Source: an uncultured Collinsella sp.
Lineage (GTDB): Bacteria > Actinomycetota > Coriobacteriia > Coriobacteriales > Coriobacteriaceae
Direction of reading: 5' to 3'
Assembly: GCA_900552995.1 (NCBI GenBank)
Contig: USBX01000050.1
Span: 1-6,664 of the forward strand
Length of the DNA stretch: 6,664 bases
This document shows, piece after piece, positions 1 to 5,824 of this stretch. Below the pieces are notes generated by a model. The model did no database searches. It saw only the letters and a program-made list of their open reading frames with translations, and was not told the DNA's origin. Both the position numbers and the translations under genes were made by a program. Each line of letters opens with the position of its first letter. Position 1 is the first letter of the stretch.

Positions 1-55
1 ACCGAGATCTCCACGAGCCTTATCGTCGGCAGCGTCAGATGTGTATAAGAGACAG
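1..55 (+). other. Illumina Nextera i5/Read-1 adapter (artefact)
   Basis: This is synthetic library sequence, not genome. It reads as the end of the P5 primer (1-14), an 8-base index GAGCCTTA (15-22), the Read-1 spacer TCGTCGGCAGCGTC (23-36) and the 19-bp Tn5 mosaic end AGATGTGTATAAGAGACAG (37-55). Position 11 is C where the standard primer, and the copy at the other end of the window, call for A, so it is probably a read error. The mosaic end translates as MYKRQ, so an apparent frame running 41-277 starts inside the adapter and is not a gene. Genomic sequence begins at 56. Confidence 0.98.
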
Positions 56-138
56 CCTTTAAGCGCAAATAAGAGCGCCGACCCCTTCCGTTTTGTCCCT
101 TGTAGGCATGCGGGAGGGGCCTTTGTTTATCTGCACGA

Positions 139-155
139 GGTATTCCGCAAATACC
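139..155. repeat. Inverted repeat GGTATT-N5-AATACC, possible operator
   Basis: Two perfect 6-bp arms (139-144 and 150-155) are separated by CCGCA. The 17-bp size fits the site of a dimeric helix-turn-helix regulator. It lies about 110 bp before the flavoprotein start. No regulator is assigned, and arms this short can occur by chance. Confidence 0.3.
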
Positions 156-221
156 GAGCGGGCCTTGGTTGCCTGGACGGTGCGCATGTTTTGCGTCTGC
201 CGTACGCTTTTTGCGAAGTAC

Positions 222-240
222 ACACGGGCAGAATCCGTGT
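222..240. repeat. Inverted repeat ACACGG-N7-CCGTGT, possible operator or leader hairpin
   Basis: Perfect 6-bp arms (222-227, 235-240) flank GCAGAAT, ending 12 bp before the SD of the flavoprotein gene. It could be an operator or a small hairpin in the mRNA leader. There is no T-run, so it is not a terminator. Confidence 0.3.
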
Positions 241-252
241 CCAAAATGCTCT

Positions 253-261
253 GGAGAGGAG
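253..261 (+). promoter_or_regulatory. Ribosome binding site fixing the start at 267
   Basis: GGAGAGGAG with 5 nt to the ATG at 267 is a strong SD. It supports that start over the longer in-frame TTG at 93. Confidence 0.8.
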
Positions 262-266
262 CGACC

Positions 267-1259
267 ATGTCGTTTAAAGTGATGGCGATTTGTGCCGGCA
301 GGCACGGTGGCAACGGCGAGGCTTTGGCCAAAGAGGCCCTTTGCGCGGTGCGCGAGGCTGGCGGCGAGGTCGAGCTGATCAATTTGTTCGACTATAACAT
401 CTTGCCCTGCACCGGTTGCGAGGGCTGCACCATGCAGATGGGAAAGATGGGCGCCGGCCTGCAAAAGGAATATCACGGCTGCGTCCTTAAAAACAAAGAC
501 GATGTAGATGCGATTATTCGCGAACTGCAGACCTGCCAGGGCGTGATCTTCTCGGTTCCGACCTACGACCTTACGCCCAGCTCGGTGTACACTCGCTTTG
601 CCCAGCGCTTCTTGGCATACGAGCTTTCGTTCTTGCTTGCCATCGGTGCCGTGAAGGAGAATCCGCATACCGTTGCCGGCCTCATCTCCGTCGGCGGCTC
701 CATGCACGATTGGCAGTCCCTGGCACTGGAGAGCCTGCAGGCGACTATGTTTACCATGTCGATGACTGTCGTCGATCGCTATATGGCGCAGCGCGACGGC
801 CGCCCGGGCAATGCCTTTGTGTGGGGAGACGACGTGGAGTGGGGCGGACAGATCGCCCGCGCCCACAAGATGGGCGAGAACATCGTCAAGGCCATTCGCA
901 CGCCTGTTGACGAGCGCTGCTGGCTGGGCGATCCGGATGACGGCGTGTGTCCCAACTGCCACAGCTCCCTGGTGTACCCCGGCGACAAGCATTGGGACGG
1001 TGTCGAGTTTCCGTGGGAGTGTGCGGTCTGTGGCGCAGGCGGCGATATCGTGACCGACGAGCGCACCGGGCGTCCCAAGCTCAAGATTGCCGAGAACGGC
1101 CTGATTCGCGACCGCAATGACGACCATGCGCGCGCCGAGCACCTCAACGAGATCAACAAGACCCGCGACGAGTTCTTCGCCCATATGGACGAAGTAAAGC
1201 CGCTCATGGAAAAGTACGCCAAGATGACGTTCCCCACGCTGGAGATTAAGCGCGACTAG
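267..1259 (+). CDS. Flavodoxin-fold NAD(P)H/FMN reductase-like iron-sulfur flavoprotein with C-terminal zinc-ribbon-like domain
   Basis: The protein has 330 residues and is probably cytoplasmic. Residues 1 to about 205 look like the NADPH-dependent FMN reductase family (flavodoxin fold): a beta strand VMAIC followed by a glycine-rich phosphate-binding loop (GRHGGNG, 11-17), a helix, then LPCTGCEGC, and later GVIFSVPTYDLTPSS, the usual second flavin loop. Cysteines C48, C51, C54 and C72 resemble the [4Fe-4S] motif of iron-sulfur flavoproteins (Isf), whose usual spacing is CX2CX2CX4-7C. Here the last gap is 17 residues, so cluster binding is uncertain. Residues 228-255 carry CPNC and CAVC pairs 20 residues apart, a zinc-ribbon or rubredoxin-like metal site. 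The charged helical tail (about 280-330) has no assigned role. The likely function is electron transfer or reduction by FMN using NAD(P)H; the substrate is unknown. Start 267 is chosen from the SD and the family N-terminus. The gene ends 22 bp from the convergent regulator gene. Confidence 0.82.
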   Translation: MSFKVMAICAGRHGGNGEALAKEALCAVREAGGEVELINLFDYNILPCTGCEGCTMQMGKMGAGLQKEYHGCVLKNKDDVDAIIRELQTCQGVIFSVPTYDLTPSSVYTRFAQRFLAYELSFLLAIGAVKENPHTVAGLISVGGSMHDWQSLALESLQATMFTMSMTVVDRYMAQRDGRPGNAFVWGDDVEWGGQIARAHKMGENIVKAIRTPVDERCWLGDPDDGVCPNCHSSLVYPGDKHWDGVEFPWECAVCGAGGDIVTDERTGRPKLKIAENGLIRDRNDDHARAEHLNEINKTRDEFFAHMDEVKPLMEKYAKMTFPTLEIKRD

Positions 1260-1267
1260 TTTTGCCC

Positions 1268-1320
1268 AAGCCCCGCCCGGCCTACTTGCGGCAGTGCAGG
1301 TCGGCGCTGGTGCGGGGCTT
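1268..1320. terminator. Shared hairpin at the convergent gene ends
   Basis: A perfect 9-bp stem (AAGCCCCGC 1268-1276, GCGGGGCTT 1312-1320) encloses 35 nt, within which CCGGCCT and AGGTCGG can pair further. The right arm lies inside the last codons of the regulator gene. Neither strand has a good U-tract after the stem, so this is at best a weak bidirectional terminator serving both convergent genes. Confidence 0.4.
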
Positions 1321-2595
1321 AATCCTCGGCTCAAGAAAGCCAAGGTAGATTAGGGTACGAATCGAAAGGTGGAACAAAAAGAGGTCCTCTCCCGATGCCA
1401 AGTCGTTACCGGTGATTTCCTTTATGCGGTTAATGCGATAGAGCAGCGTGTTTTTGTGAAGCGACAAGATCGCGGCGGTGCGCGCCGTGTTACAGCTGTG
1501 CTGCATAAAGGCAAAGAGCGTCTCGACCAGCTCGGAATCGTGCGACTGGTCATGCTTCCAAAGTGCCCAGATTGCCGGATGGCAGTAGTTTATAAGGTTG
1601 ATGTGGTCGTTGCAGATGTCGAGCATTTCCATGTAGGTGTATTCGCAATAGCGATACACATGGGTGTCTTCGAGGATTTTGGTAAAGGTCGAGCCGTATC
1701 GAATGGCGGCGCGTGCCTGATTGAGGTGCGAACGCACATCGGTTGCCTGGGAAAACTCGTTGCTGATGCCAATGAGCAAATTGTTCGTGGCAGCAACGCG
1801 GGCAAGGATCGCCTCGTCGTTGGCGGGTAGCTGCGTGGAGGGCGGACGGCTTACCAGCGCCACGAGCTCACCTTCGTACATGGTGATAAGGCTATGGTGC
1901 AGTAGCGGCTGCAATTGTCCTCGGATGCTCTCCGCCTCGCGCGCCTCGAGCTGGGAATCTTTTTTGAGCAGGCATACAACGTAGAGGGCGGGAAGCGGCG
2001 CAAAGCCGACGAGCTGCATTTTGCGTGTGCAGGTGATGGGGTTGGGGATTTCGTCGTCCAGGAGGCGCGAGAGAAAATATGGCCCCTGTTGCGGGCCGCC
2101 CAACGAAAGAAAGCCGCCTTTCTGCAGTTCTTGCGCGAGCAGTCGGACAAAGAACTCAAAGACTTCGCGATCGCTATCGCCAAAGGCGTGATTGCGTTCG
2201 ATCATCATCGCCCGGCCCAGACACGTGCCGTGCACCTTGATCGCATCGGTCATGGTGTTGAGGCGGAACATGTCGTTATAGCGTGTAAGCGAGCCTGTCG
2301 AGCGGGCAATCTCCTCGTCTAAGCCGCATTTGATGATGTATCGCACGGCTTCGTCCTGCAGCATGTCACCTTCGGAGAGCTCGGCGCGGGTGATGGCTGC
2401 AAAGGGGGAGTTGTCGGCATCGTCGAGCTCAAAGCCGCCGCGGGCGGCATAGCGGTACACGGGATCGACGACGAGCACCGGGTTGTCCATAGCGGCAGAG
2501 GCTGTTTGCGTGAGGCTCTTGAGCCCCGCGTCGCTCAAGAGCGCCTCGAGCAGCGCTTGCTTTGCGGTAGACGTATCGGTGGTACTCGGTTGCAT
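1282..2595 (-). CDS. PucR/CdaR-type transcriptional regulator
   Basis: The protein has 437 residues. The C-terminus (about 360-425) is a PucR-type helix-turn-helix: a helix with FMQHSCNTARTAAILSLH, then HKNTLLYRINRIKEITGNDL (380-399) and a final LFLFHLSIRTLIYL helix, which matches the family signature of HxNTLxYRhxRIxEITGxDL. Upstream, ISNEFSQATDVRSHLNQARAAIRYG resembles the GGDEF-like region of CdaR proteins, which is not a working cyclase. The N-terminal ~160 residues (DNPVLVVDPVYRYAA) look like a PAS/GAF-type sensor, so a small-molecule ligand is likely. No membrane segment is seen. The start at 2595 is chosen because AGAAGGGA stands 5 nt before it; the frame is open for 93 more codons upstream, but that stretch runs through the divergent control region. 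It is transcribed away from the flavoenzyme gene at 2937, the classic layout of a local regulator and its target. Confidence 0.88.
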   Translation of the reverse strand: MQPSTTDTSTAKQALLEALLSDAGLKSLTQTASAAMDNPVLVVDPVYRYAARGGFELDDADNSPFAAITRAELSEGDMLQDEAVRYIIKCGLDEEIARSTGSLTRYNDMFRLNTMTDAIKVHGTCLGRAMMIERNHAFGDSDREVFEFFVRLLAQELQKGGFLSLGGPQQGPYFLSRLLDDEIPNPITCTRKMQLVGFAPLPALYVVCLLKKDSQLEAREAESIRGQLQPLLHHSLITMYEGELVALVSRPPSTQLPANDEAILARVAATNNLLIGISNEFSQATDVRSHLNQARAAIRYGSTFTKILEDTHVYRYCEYTYMEMLDICNDHINLINYCHPAIWALWKHDQSHDSELVETLFAFMQHSCNTARTAAILSLHKNTLLYRINRIKEITGNDLASGEDLFLFHLSIRTLIYLGFLEPRIKPRTSADLHCRK

Positions 2596-2600
2596 GGGTG

Positions 2601-2608
2601 TCCCTTCT
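2601..2608 (-). promoter_or_regulatory. Ribosome binding site of the regulator gene
   Basis: AGAAGGGA on the minus strand lies 5 nt before the ATG at 2595. It decides the start of the regulator against the long upstream open frame. Confidence 0.65.
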
Positions 2609-2708
2609 GCCGCGTCTTCGCCGTAGTCGACGCGTGACCAAATTATTATCGCAGGCTGTGCAGTATTAGGTTGTTTAAAAAGGTGAGTGTGGCGGTCGTT
2701 TCCTCGAA

Positions 2709-2809
2709 CGGGGCGGCTCTGTTGTTGGAGAATGTCTCGATCTGTAACAGTAAGACCCGGTTTTGTCGCGTAACTGTTACAGATTGAGATAAACCGACGG
2801 GCCGCCCCG
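2709..2809. repeat. Outer GC-rich inverted repeat around the operator pair
   Basis: CGGGGCGGC (2709-2717) and GCCGCCCCG (2801-2809) are perfect 9-bp complementary arms. They enclose the inner repeat, with 22 bp between arms on the left and 16 bp on the right. The nested arrangement could form a cruciform, a second binding-site pair, or an RNA stem, but GC-rich 9-mers recur easily in such a genome. Confidence 0.4.
2740..2784. promoter_or_regulatory. Paired CTGTWACAG operator, likely site of the PucR-type regulator
   Basis: The arms ATCTGTAACAGT (2740-2751) and ACTGTTACAGAT (2773-2784) are perfect 12-bp reverse complements separated by 21 bp. Each arm is itself a 9-bp near-palindrome (CTGTAACAG / CTGTTACAG), so each could bind a dimer. 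The centres are 33 bp apart, about three helical turns, which suits two dimers on one DNA face. The pair lies almost midway between the two start codons (about 145 bp to the regulator, 153 bp to the flavoenzyme). I found no other copy in the window. That the regulator encoded next door binds here is inference from position. Confidence 0.7.
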
Positions 2810-2923
2810 CCCATCCCCATCCACCTGCCGCTACCTGCTGTCCGCCGATTTCCGTTGCGCTGCTGTATTCCCATGCCATATCCTCTAGATAACTACGCGG
2901 CATCATCGCCGCCGCGCCTACAA

Positions 2924-2930
2924 GAGAGGA
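2924..2930 (+). promoter_or_regulatory. Ribosome binding site selecting the second ATG (2937)
   Basis: GAGAGGA directly abuts an ATG at 2931 (zero spacing) but lies 6 nt before the in-frame ATG at 2937. Normal spacing favours 2937, which removes two residues (Met-Ser) from the longest reading. Confidence 0.75.
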
Positions 2931-2936
2931 ATGTCC

Positions 2937-4967
2937 ATGACCACACCTGCATCCAAGCTGCTCCAGCCCATTACGGTTGGCCCCCTTGAGCTCAAGAACC
3001 GCATTATGTTCCCGCCGTTGACCACCGGCTACGAGGAGCGCGACGGTTCCATTGGCGAGCGCAGCCTGGCTTTTTACGAGCGCCTGGCCCGTGGCGGCGT
3101 GAGCTACATCGTCATCGGCGACGTCGCTCCCGTTATGACCGCGAGCCCCACGCCCAAGCTGGCGACCGACGCCCAGATCCCCACGTTTAAGGCGCTGGCC
3201 GACACCGTTCACAAACACGGCGCCAAGGTCGCGCTGCAGCTGTTCCACCCCGAGTACGACGTGCCCGGTGTCGGCCGCATGGTCATGGGTTCCATGGCTG
3301 CCGCCAAGGCCGCACAGGAGGCCAAAGCCGCCGGCGACGAGGAGACCTTTGCCGCCAAGATGGCCGAGTCCAACGAGATCCGCAACCAGGCCTACGCCAA
3401 GCTGCATCACGACATGCAGCACTTTGTGAACGAGGCGAGCGTAGAGCAGCTCACCCAGATCAAGGAGGCCATCGCTGCCTCGGCCGCCCGCGCGCAGCAG
3501 GCTGGCATCGACGCCATCGAGGTCCACGGTGACCGTCTGGTGGGTTCGCTGTGCTCGGCCATCCTCAACCAGCGCACCGACGAGTACGGCGGCTCGTTCG
3601 AGAACCGCGTCCGCTACGCGCTCGAGGTCGTCGCCGCCATTAAGGAAGCCGCACCGCAGCTGATGGTGGAGTACAAGCTCCCCGTGATCATGGAGAACCC
3701 CGACGGCACGCCGCGTGGCAAGGGCGGCCTGCAGCCCGACGAAGCCTGCGAGTTCGCCAAGCTGCTCGAAGGCGCGGGCATCGATATGATCCAGGTCGCG
3801 CAGGCAAACCACACCGGCAACATGGGCGACACCATTCCGCCCATGGGCGCCATGCCCTACAACTGGACGCTGCCCGTGGCCGAGCGCGTCAAGGCCCTGG
3901 TCTCCGTGCCGGTGGCAACCGTCGGCCGCGTTGTCTCGGTTGAGGCCGGCGAGAAGATTCTGGAAGACGGCGCCGCCGACATCATCGCCTATGGCCGCTC
4001 GCTCATGTGCGACCCCGACATTGCGCTGAAGGCCGCCACGGGTGAGCCCATCCGCGAGTGCCTCAACTGCAACAAGGGCTGCGTCGATGCGATTCAAAAC
4101 CGCAAGTACATCTCGTGCGTGCTCAATGCCGAGAACGGCGATGAGGCAACCATCGCCATTAAGCCGGGCGAGGGCGACAAGAAGATCGCCGTGGTGGGCG
4201 GCGGCATCGCCGGTCTGGAGGCCGCGCGCGTGGCGGCCAAGCGCGGCTACGACGTGACCGTCTACGAGGCGAGCGATCATCTGGGCGGCCAGATTGTGCT
4301 GGCGGCCGCGCCTCCGCGCAAGGACGAGATCATGCGCTCGGTCGAGTACTACGAGAAGATTCTGCCCGGCCTGGGCGTGAAGGTCGAGCTCAACCATGCC
4401 GCTACCGCTGAGGACCTCAACGCCGCCGACGCTGCGATTGTGGCCGTGGGCGCACACGACGTGGTCATCCCCGTTCCGGGTGCCGATTCGGAGAAGGTCG
4501 TCTCGAGCTGGGACGTGCTGGCCGGCAAGGTGGAGCTCAGCGGCCGCGTCGCCGTCATTGGCGGTGGCCTGGTGGGCACCGAGACTGCCGAGTACCTGCT
4601 GCAGCACGGCTGCGAGGTGGCGATCGTGGAGATGCTCGACAAGATTGCCGCGGGCGAGTCCGAGACCATTCTGCCGCTGATTATGAGCGACTTTGCCGAG
4701 CACAACGTGGAGCAGCACGTGAAGACCCGCCTGACCGCCATTACCGACGAGGGCGTGGAGGCCATTCGCACCACCGAGGACGGCGCCGAGGAGCCGGTGA
4801 AGATCGCCTGCGATTACGTGGTGATGGCCGTGGGCTCCAAGGCCAACGCGTTTGACCTGGATGGCGTGACGGTGCCCGTGACCTGCGTGGGAGACTGCTC
4901 GGGCGAGCGCACCGCCGACATTGCGAGCGCCATCCGCACGGCATATCACGCGGCCAACGAGCTGTAG
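2937..4967 (+). CDS. Old-yellow-enzyme-type NADH:flavin oxidoreductase (FMN, [4Fe-4S], FAD), 2,4-dienoyl-CoA reductase/BaiCD-like
   Basis: The protein has 676 residues, the usual length for this family. Residues 1 to about 350 form the FMN-binding TIM barrel (LELKNRIMFPPLTTGY; QLFHPEYD near 101; RTDEYGGSFENR, 213-224; later VPVATVGRVVS and GRSLMCDPD). C375, C378, C382 and C394 (CX2CX3CX11C) bind the [4Fe-4S] cluster. VVGGGIAGLEAA (GxGxxG at 421-426) is the FAD Rossmann fold and VIGGGLVGTETAE (542-547) the NAD(P) fold; E565 at the end of its second strand suggests NADH. The usual HGAHGY barrel motif reads HGDRLV (197-202), and residues about 110-165 are an Ala/Glu/Lys-rich helical stretch where relatives have a loop. 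Such enzymes pass electrons NAD(P)H-FAD-FeS-FMN to an activated C=C bond; the substrate here is unknown. It is transcribed divergently from the PucR-type regulator and ends at two hairpins, so it appears monocistronic. Confidence 0.9.
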   Translation: MTTPASKLLQPITVGPLELKNRIMFPPLTTGYEERDGSIGERSLAFYERLARGGVSYIVIGDVAPVMTASPTPKLATDAQIPTFKALADTVHKHGAKVALQLFHPEYDVPGVGRMVMGSMAAAKAAQEAKAAGDEETFAAKMAESNEIRNQAYAKLHHDMQHFVNEASVEQLTQIKEAIAASAARAQQAGIDAIEVHGDRLVGSLCSAILNQRTDEYGGSFENRVRYALEVVAAIKEAAPQLMVEYKLPVIMENPDGTPRGKGGLQPDEACEFAKLLEGAGIDMIQVAQANHTGNMGDTIPPMGAMPYNWTLPVAERVKALVSVPVATVGRVVSVEAGEKILEDGAADIIAYGRSLMCDPDIALKAATGEPIRECLNCNKGCVDAIQNRKYISCVLNAENGDEATIAIKPGEGDKKIAVVGGGIAGLEAARVAAKRGYDVTVYEASDHLGGQIVLAAAPPRKDEIMRSVEYYEKILPGLGVKVELNHAATAEDLNAADAAIVAVGAHDVVIPVPGADSEKVVSSWDVLAGKVELSGRVAVIGGGLVGTETAEYLLQHGCEVAIVEMLDKIAAGESETILPLIMSDFAEHNVEQHVKTRLTAITDEGVEAIRTTEDGAEEPVKIACDYVVMAVGSKANAFDLDGVTVPVTCVGDCSGERTADIASAIRTAYHAANEL

Positions 4968-4979
4968 TTGAACATCGCG

Positions 4980-5017
4980 GCCGGGCGGGGCGGTAGCACG
5001 GATCCGCCTCGCCCGGC
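4980..5017 (+). terminator. GC-rich hairpin after the flavoenzyme gene
   Basis: A 14-bp stem (4980-4993 with 5004-5017; one G-T pair, otherwise perfect) has a 10-nt loop and starts 12 bp after the stop codon. No U-tract follows, so it is more likely an mRNA 3'-end protecting stem or a first pause than a stand-alone terminator. Confidence 0.55.
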
Positions 5018-5042
5018 TGTGTCCCGTCGGGTGTCAACCGGT

Positions 5043-5083
5043 GCGGGGCCTGCAAGCGCAGCAGGTCCCGCCCTTTTTGTTTT
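5043..5083 (+). terminator. Intrinsic terminator of the flavoenzyme gene
   Basis: The stem GCGGGGCCTGC (5043-5053) pairs with GCAGGTCCCGC (5061-5071) with one G-T wobble, a 7-nt loop, then CC, five T, G and four T. It is a convincing rho-independent terminator for transcripts from 2937. Confidence 0.85.
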
Positions 5084-5187
5084 GCTCCGATGAATGGCAA
5101 TGCGCGGTAATCATGAGGAGTGAGGACGTCTACTGCCTTGCAGATCACTCAAAAATATTGGGGGAGGGGTTAATAACTATATCCTCT

Positions 5188-5214
5188 ATGCCAAAGGACA
5201 TAAAGAGATGCCAA
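5188..5214. repeat. Direct repeat ATGCCAA, 20-bp period
   Basis: ATGCCAA occurs at 5188-5194 and 5208-5214, 20 bp start to start, close to two helical turns. A related GTGCCAA lies at 5293-5299 inside the small palindrome TTGGTGCCAA (5290-5299). This could be an operator cluster for the HTH gene, but heptamers are short and chance is possible. Confidence 0.3.
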
Positions 5215-5238
5215 TTTTGTTGACAGGCGAATGACGAT

Positions 5239-5255
5239 TAGCTGCGAGTCAGCTA
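5239..5255. repeat. Inverted repeat TAGCTG-N5-CAGCTA, possible operator
   Basis: Perfect 6-bp arms (5239-5244, 5250-5255) flank CGAGT. It has the same 6-5-6 geometry as the repeat at 139-155 but a different sequence. It lies 153 bp upstream of the HTH gene. No regulator is assigned. Confidence 0.3.
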
Positions 5256-5331
5256 CCAGCGTAAATAATCGATAAAGAAATGTCGTAAATTGGTGCCAAA
5301 TGCCCAGATAACGCCGCGTCTATTTTAATTA

Positions 5332-5366
5332 ACTGCTTTGAGCAAACAGTAAAATGCTACTATCTA
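5332..5366 (+). promoter_or_regulatory. Weak promoter candidate of the HTH gene with overlapping quasi-palindrome
   Basis: TTGAGC (5338-5343) and TATCTA (5361-5366) are 17 bp apart; the -35 is fair and the -10 poor. TAAAAT (5350-5355) is a better -10 without a matching -35. The quasi-palindrome ACTGCTTTGAGCAAACAGT (5332-5350, six of nine pairs matching) covers the -35 and could be a regulator site, possibly for autoregulation. Confidence 0.28.
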
Positions 5367-5407
5367 ACTTGCACGTAAGAAAGCAGATTAACGGTTAAGG
5401 CTAAGAA

Positions 5408-5812
5408 GTGGCAGGTATGTCGGAAGCAACTAGGACTCGCACGCATGCGCCCGAGGTTAGGCAGCGCGCCGTCGAGATCCTCCAAGAGGGGGTCGGTCAT
5501 CGCGCTCTCGCCGCGGAGCTTGGCATTCCCCAGGCCACGGCTCGTCAGTGGGCCCGCGCGTATGCCGTGGGCGGTGCCGACGCCGTTCTCAATGCCGGTT
5601 CGCATCATCACACCTATTCGTACGACGTAAAGCTCGCTGTGGTTAAGGACCGTCTGGAAAACGGCTTGACGGTTCGCGAGGCCATGATCAAGCACAAGAT
5701 TCCCAGCGAGTCTTCGGTCAAGGCTTGGTGCCGTCAGTACCGCGAGAGCGGTGAGTCCGCACTGGTCGATAAGCCGCGCGGTCGCAAGCCGCGCGTTAAA
5801 AAGGCGGAATAG
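5408..5812 (+). CDS. Small protein with two tandem helix-turn-helix units, IS150 OrfA-like, no integrase partner
   Basis: The protein has 134 residues and two related helix-turn-helix units. The first, about 14-62, contains RALAAELGIPQATARQWARAY; the second, about 70-121, contains VREAMIKHKIPSESSVKAWCRQY. They share the order helix, I-P, turn, then a recognition helix with a Trp (W48, W107) and a G-(A/E)-x-A-(V/L) ending, so they look like an internal duplication. A basic tail (PRGRKPRVKK, 123-132) ends the protein. This layout is that of the DNA-binding OrfA (InsJ) of IS150-type IS3 elements. However, no OrfB integrase follows, the -1 frame after the A-run (AAAAAG near the end) gives only about 37 codons, and a terminator closes the gene. 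It may be a remnant or a domesticated DNA-binding regulator. The start is GTG 5408, with AAGG 7 nt upstream; ATG 5417 is an alternative with a poorer SD. Confidence 0.75.
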   Translation: MAGMSEATRTRTHAPEVRQRAVEILQEGVGHRALAAELGIPQATARQWARAYAVGGADAVLNAGSHHHTYSYDVKLAVVKDRLENGLTVREAMIKHKIPSESSVKAWCRQYRESGESALVDKPRGRKPRVKKAE

Positions 5813-5824
5813 CAAACGGGATGG

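Larger units (their letters stand above)
56..266. other. Upstream region of the flavoprotein gene, no supported gene
   Basis: This 211-bp stretch has no convincing gene. The frame of the downstream gene is open from a TTG at 93, but that would add 58 residues in front of a normal flavodoxin-fold N-terminus, and a good SD sits before the ATG at 267. On the minus strand a 69-codon frame runs from ATG 268 to a stop at 59. It has no SD and no family I recognise. The region carries two short inverted repeats (139-155, 222-240) and no sigma-70-like promoter I would defend. It is best read as the promoter/leader of the gene at 267. Confidence 0.6.
2596..2936. promoter_or_regulatory. Divergent control region between regulator and flavoenzyme
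   Basis: This 341-bp region holds no gene. It contains both ribosome binding sites, a nested pair of inverted repeats (2709-2809 and 2740-2784) close to its midpoint, and presumably two divergent promoters. I see no clear -35/-10 pair in either direction. GATAAT on the minus strand (2650-2645) is the best -10 candidate for the regulator but lacks a good -35. For the flavoenzyme, TTGCGC with an 18-bp spacer to TATCCT (near 2853-2882) is weak. Confidence 0.65.
5084..5407. other. AT-richer intergenic gap with short repeats
   Basis: This 324-bp gap has no supported gene. 5161-5400 is about 40% GC by count, against 75% in a sampled 60-bp block of the flavoenzyme gene (3481-3540). A 36-codon frame at 5113-5223 has no SD and no recognisable features. 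Repeats present are ATGCCAA twice (5188, 5208), GTGCCAA (5293), the inverted repeat at 5239-5255 and a quasi-palindrome at 5332-5350. It presumably holds the promoter of the HTH gene; I recognise no riboswitch or RNA gene in it. Confidence 0.55.

Noticed and set aside
41..277. A 78-codon plus-strand frame starting MYKRQ
   Set aside because: The start codon and first five residues are encoded by the Tn5 mosaic end of the adapter.
2596..2874. A 93-residue N-terminal extension of the regulator
   Set aside because: The frame is open, but it passes through the operator pair, its translation is unlike the family, and a ribosome binding site precedes the ATG at 2595.
2646..4949. A 767-codon open frame on the minus strand across the whole flavoenzyme gene
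   Set aside because: It is the antisense shadow of a high-GC gene: the translation is low-complexity and rich in His, Gly, Leu, Ala and Val with no domain, while the plus strand shows clear FMN, FeS, FAD and NAD motifs. Its start and end match nothing functional.
5043..5083. A riboswitch or structured RNA
   Set aside because: The structure is a simple stem with a T-run right after a gene, fully explained as an intrinsic terminator.
5113..5223. A 36-codon small protein in the AT-rich gap
   Set aside because: There is no SD before the ATG, no recognisable features, and the length is expected by chance in this composition.
5220..5225. A perfect -35 hexamer TTGACA
   Set aside because: No -10-like sequence lies 15-19 bp downstream; the region at that distance is GCTGCGAG.
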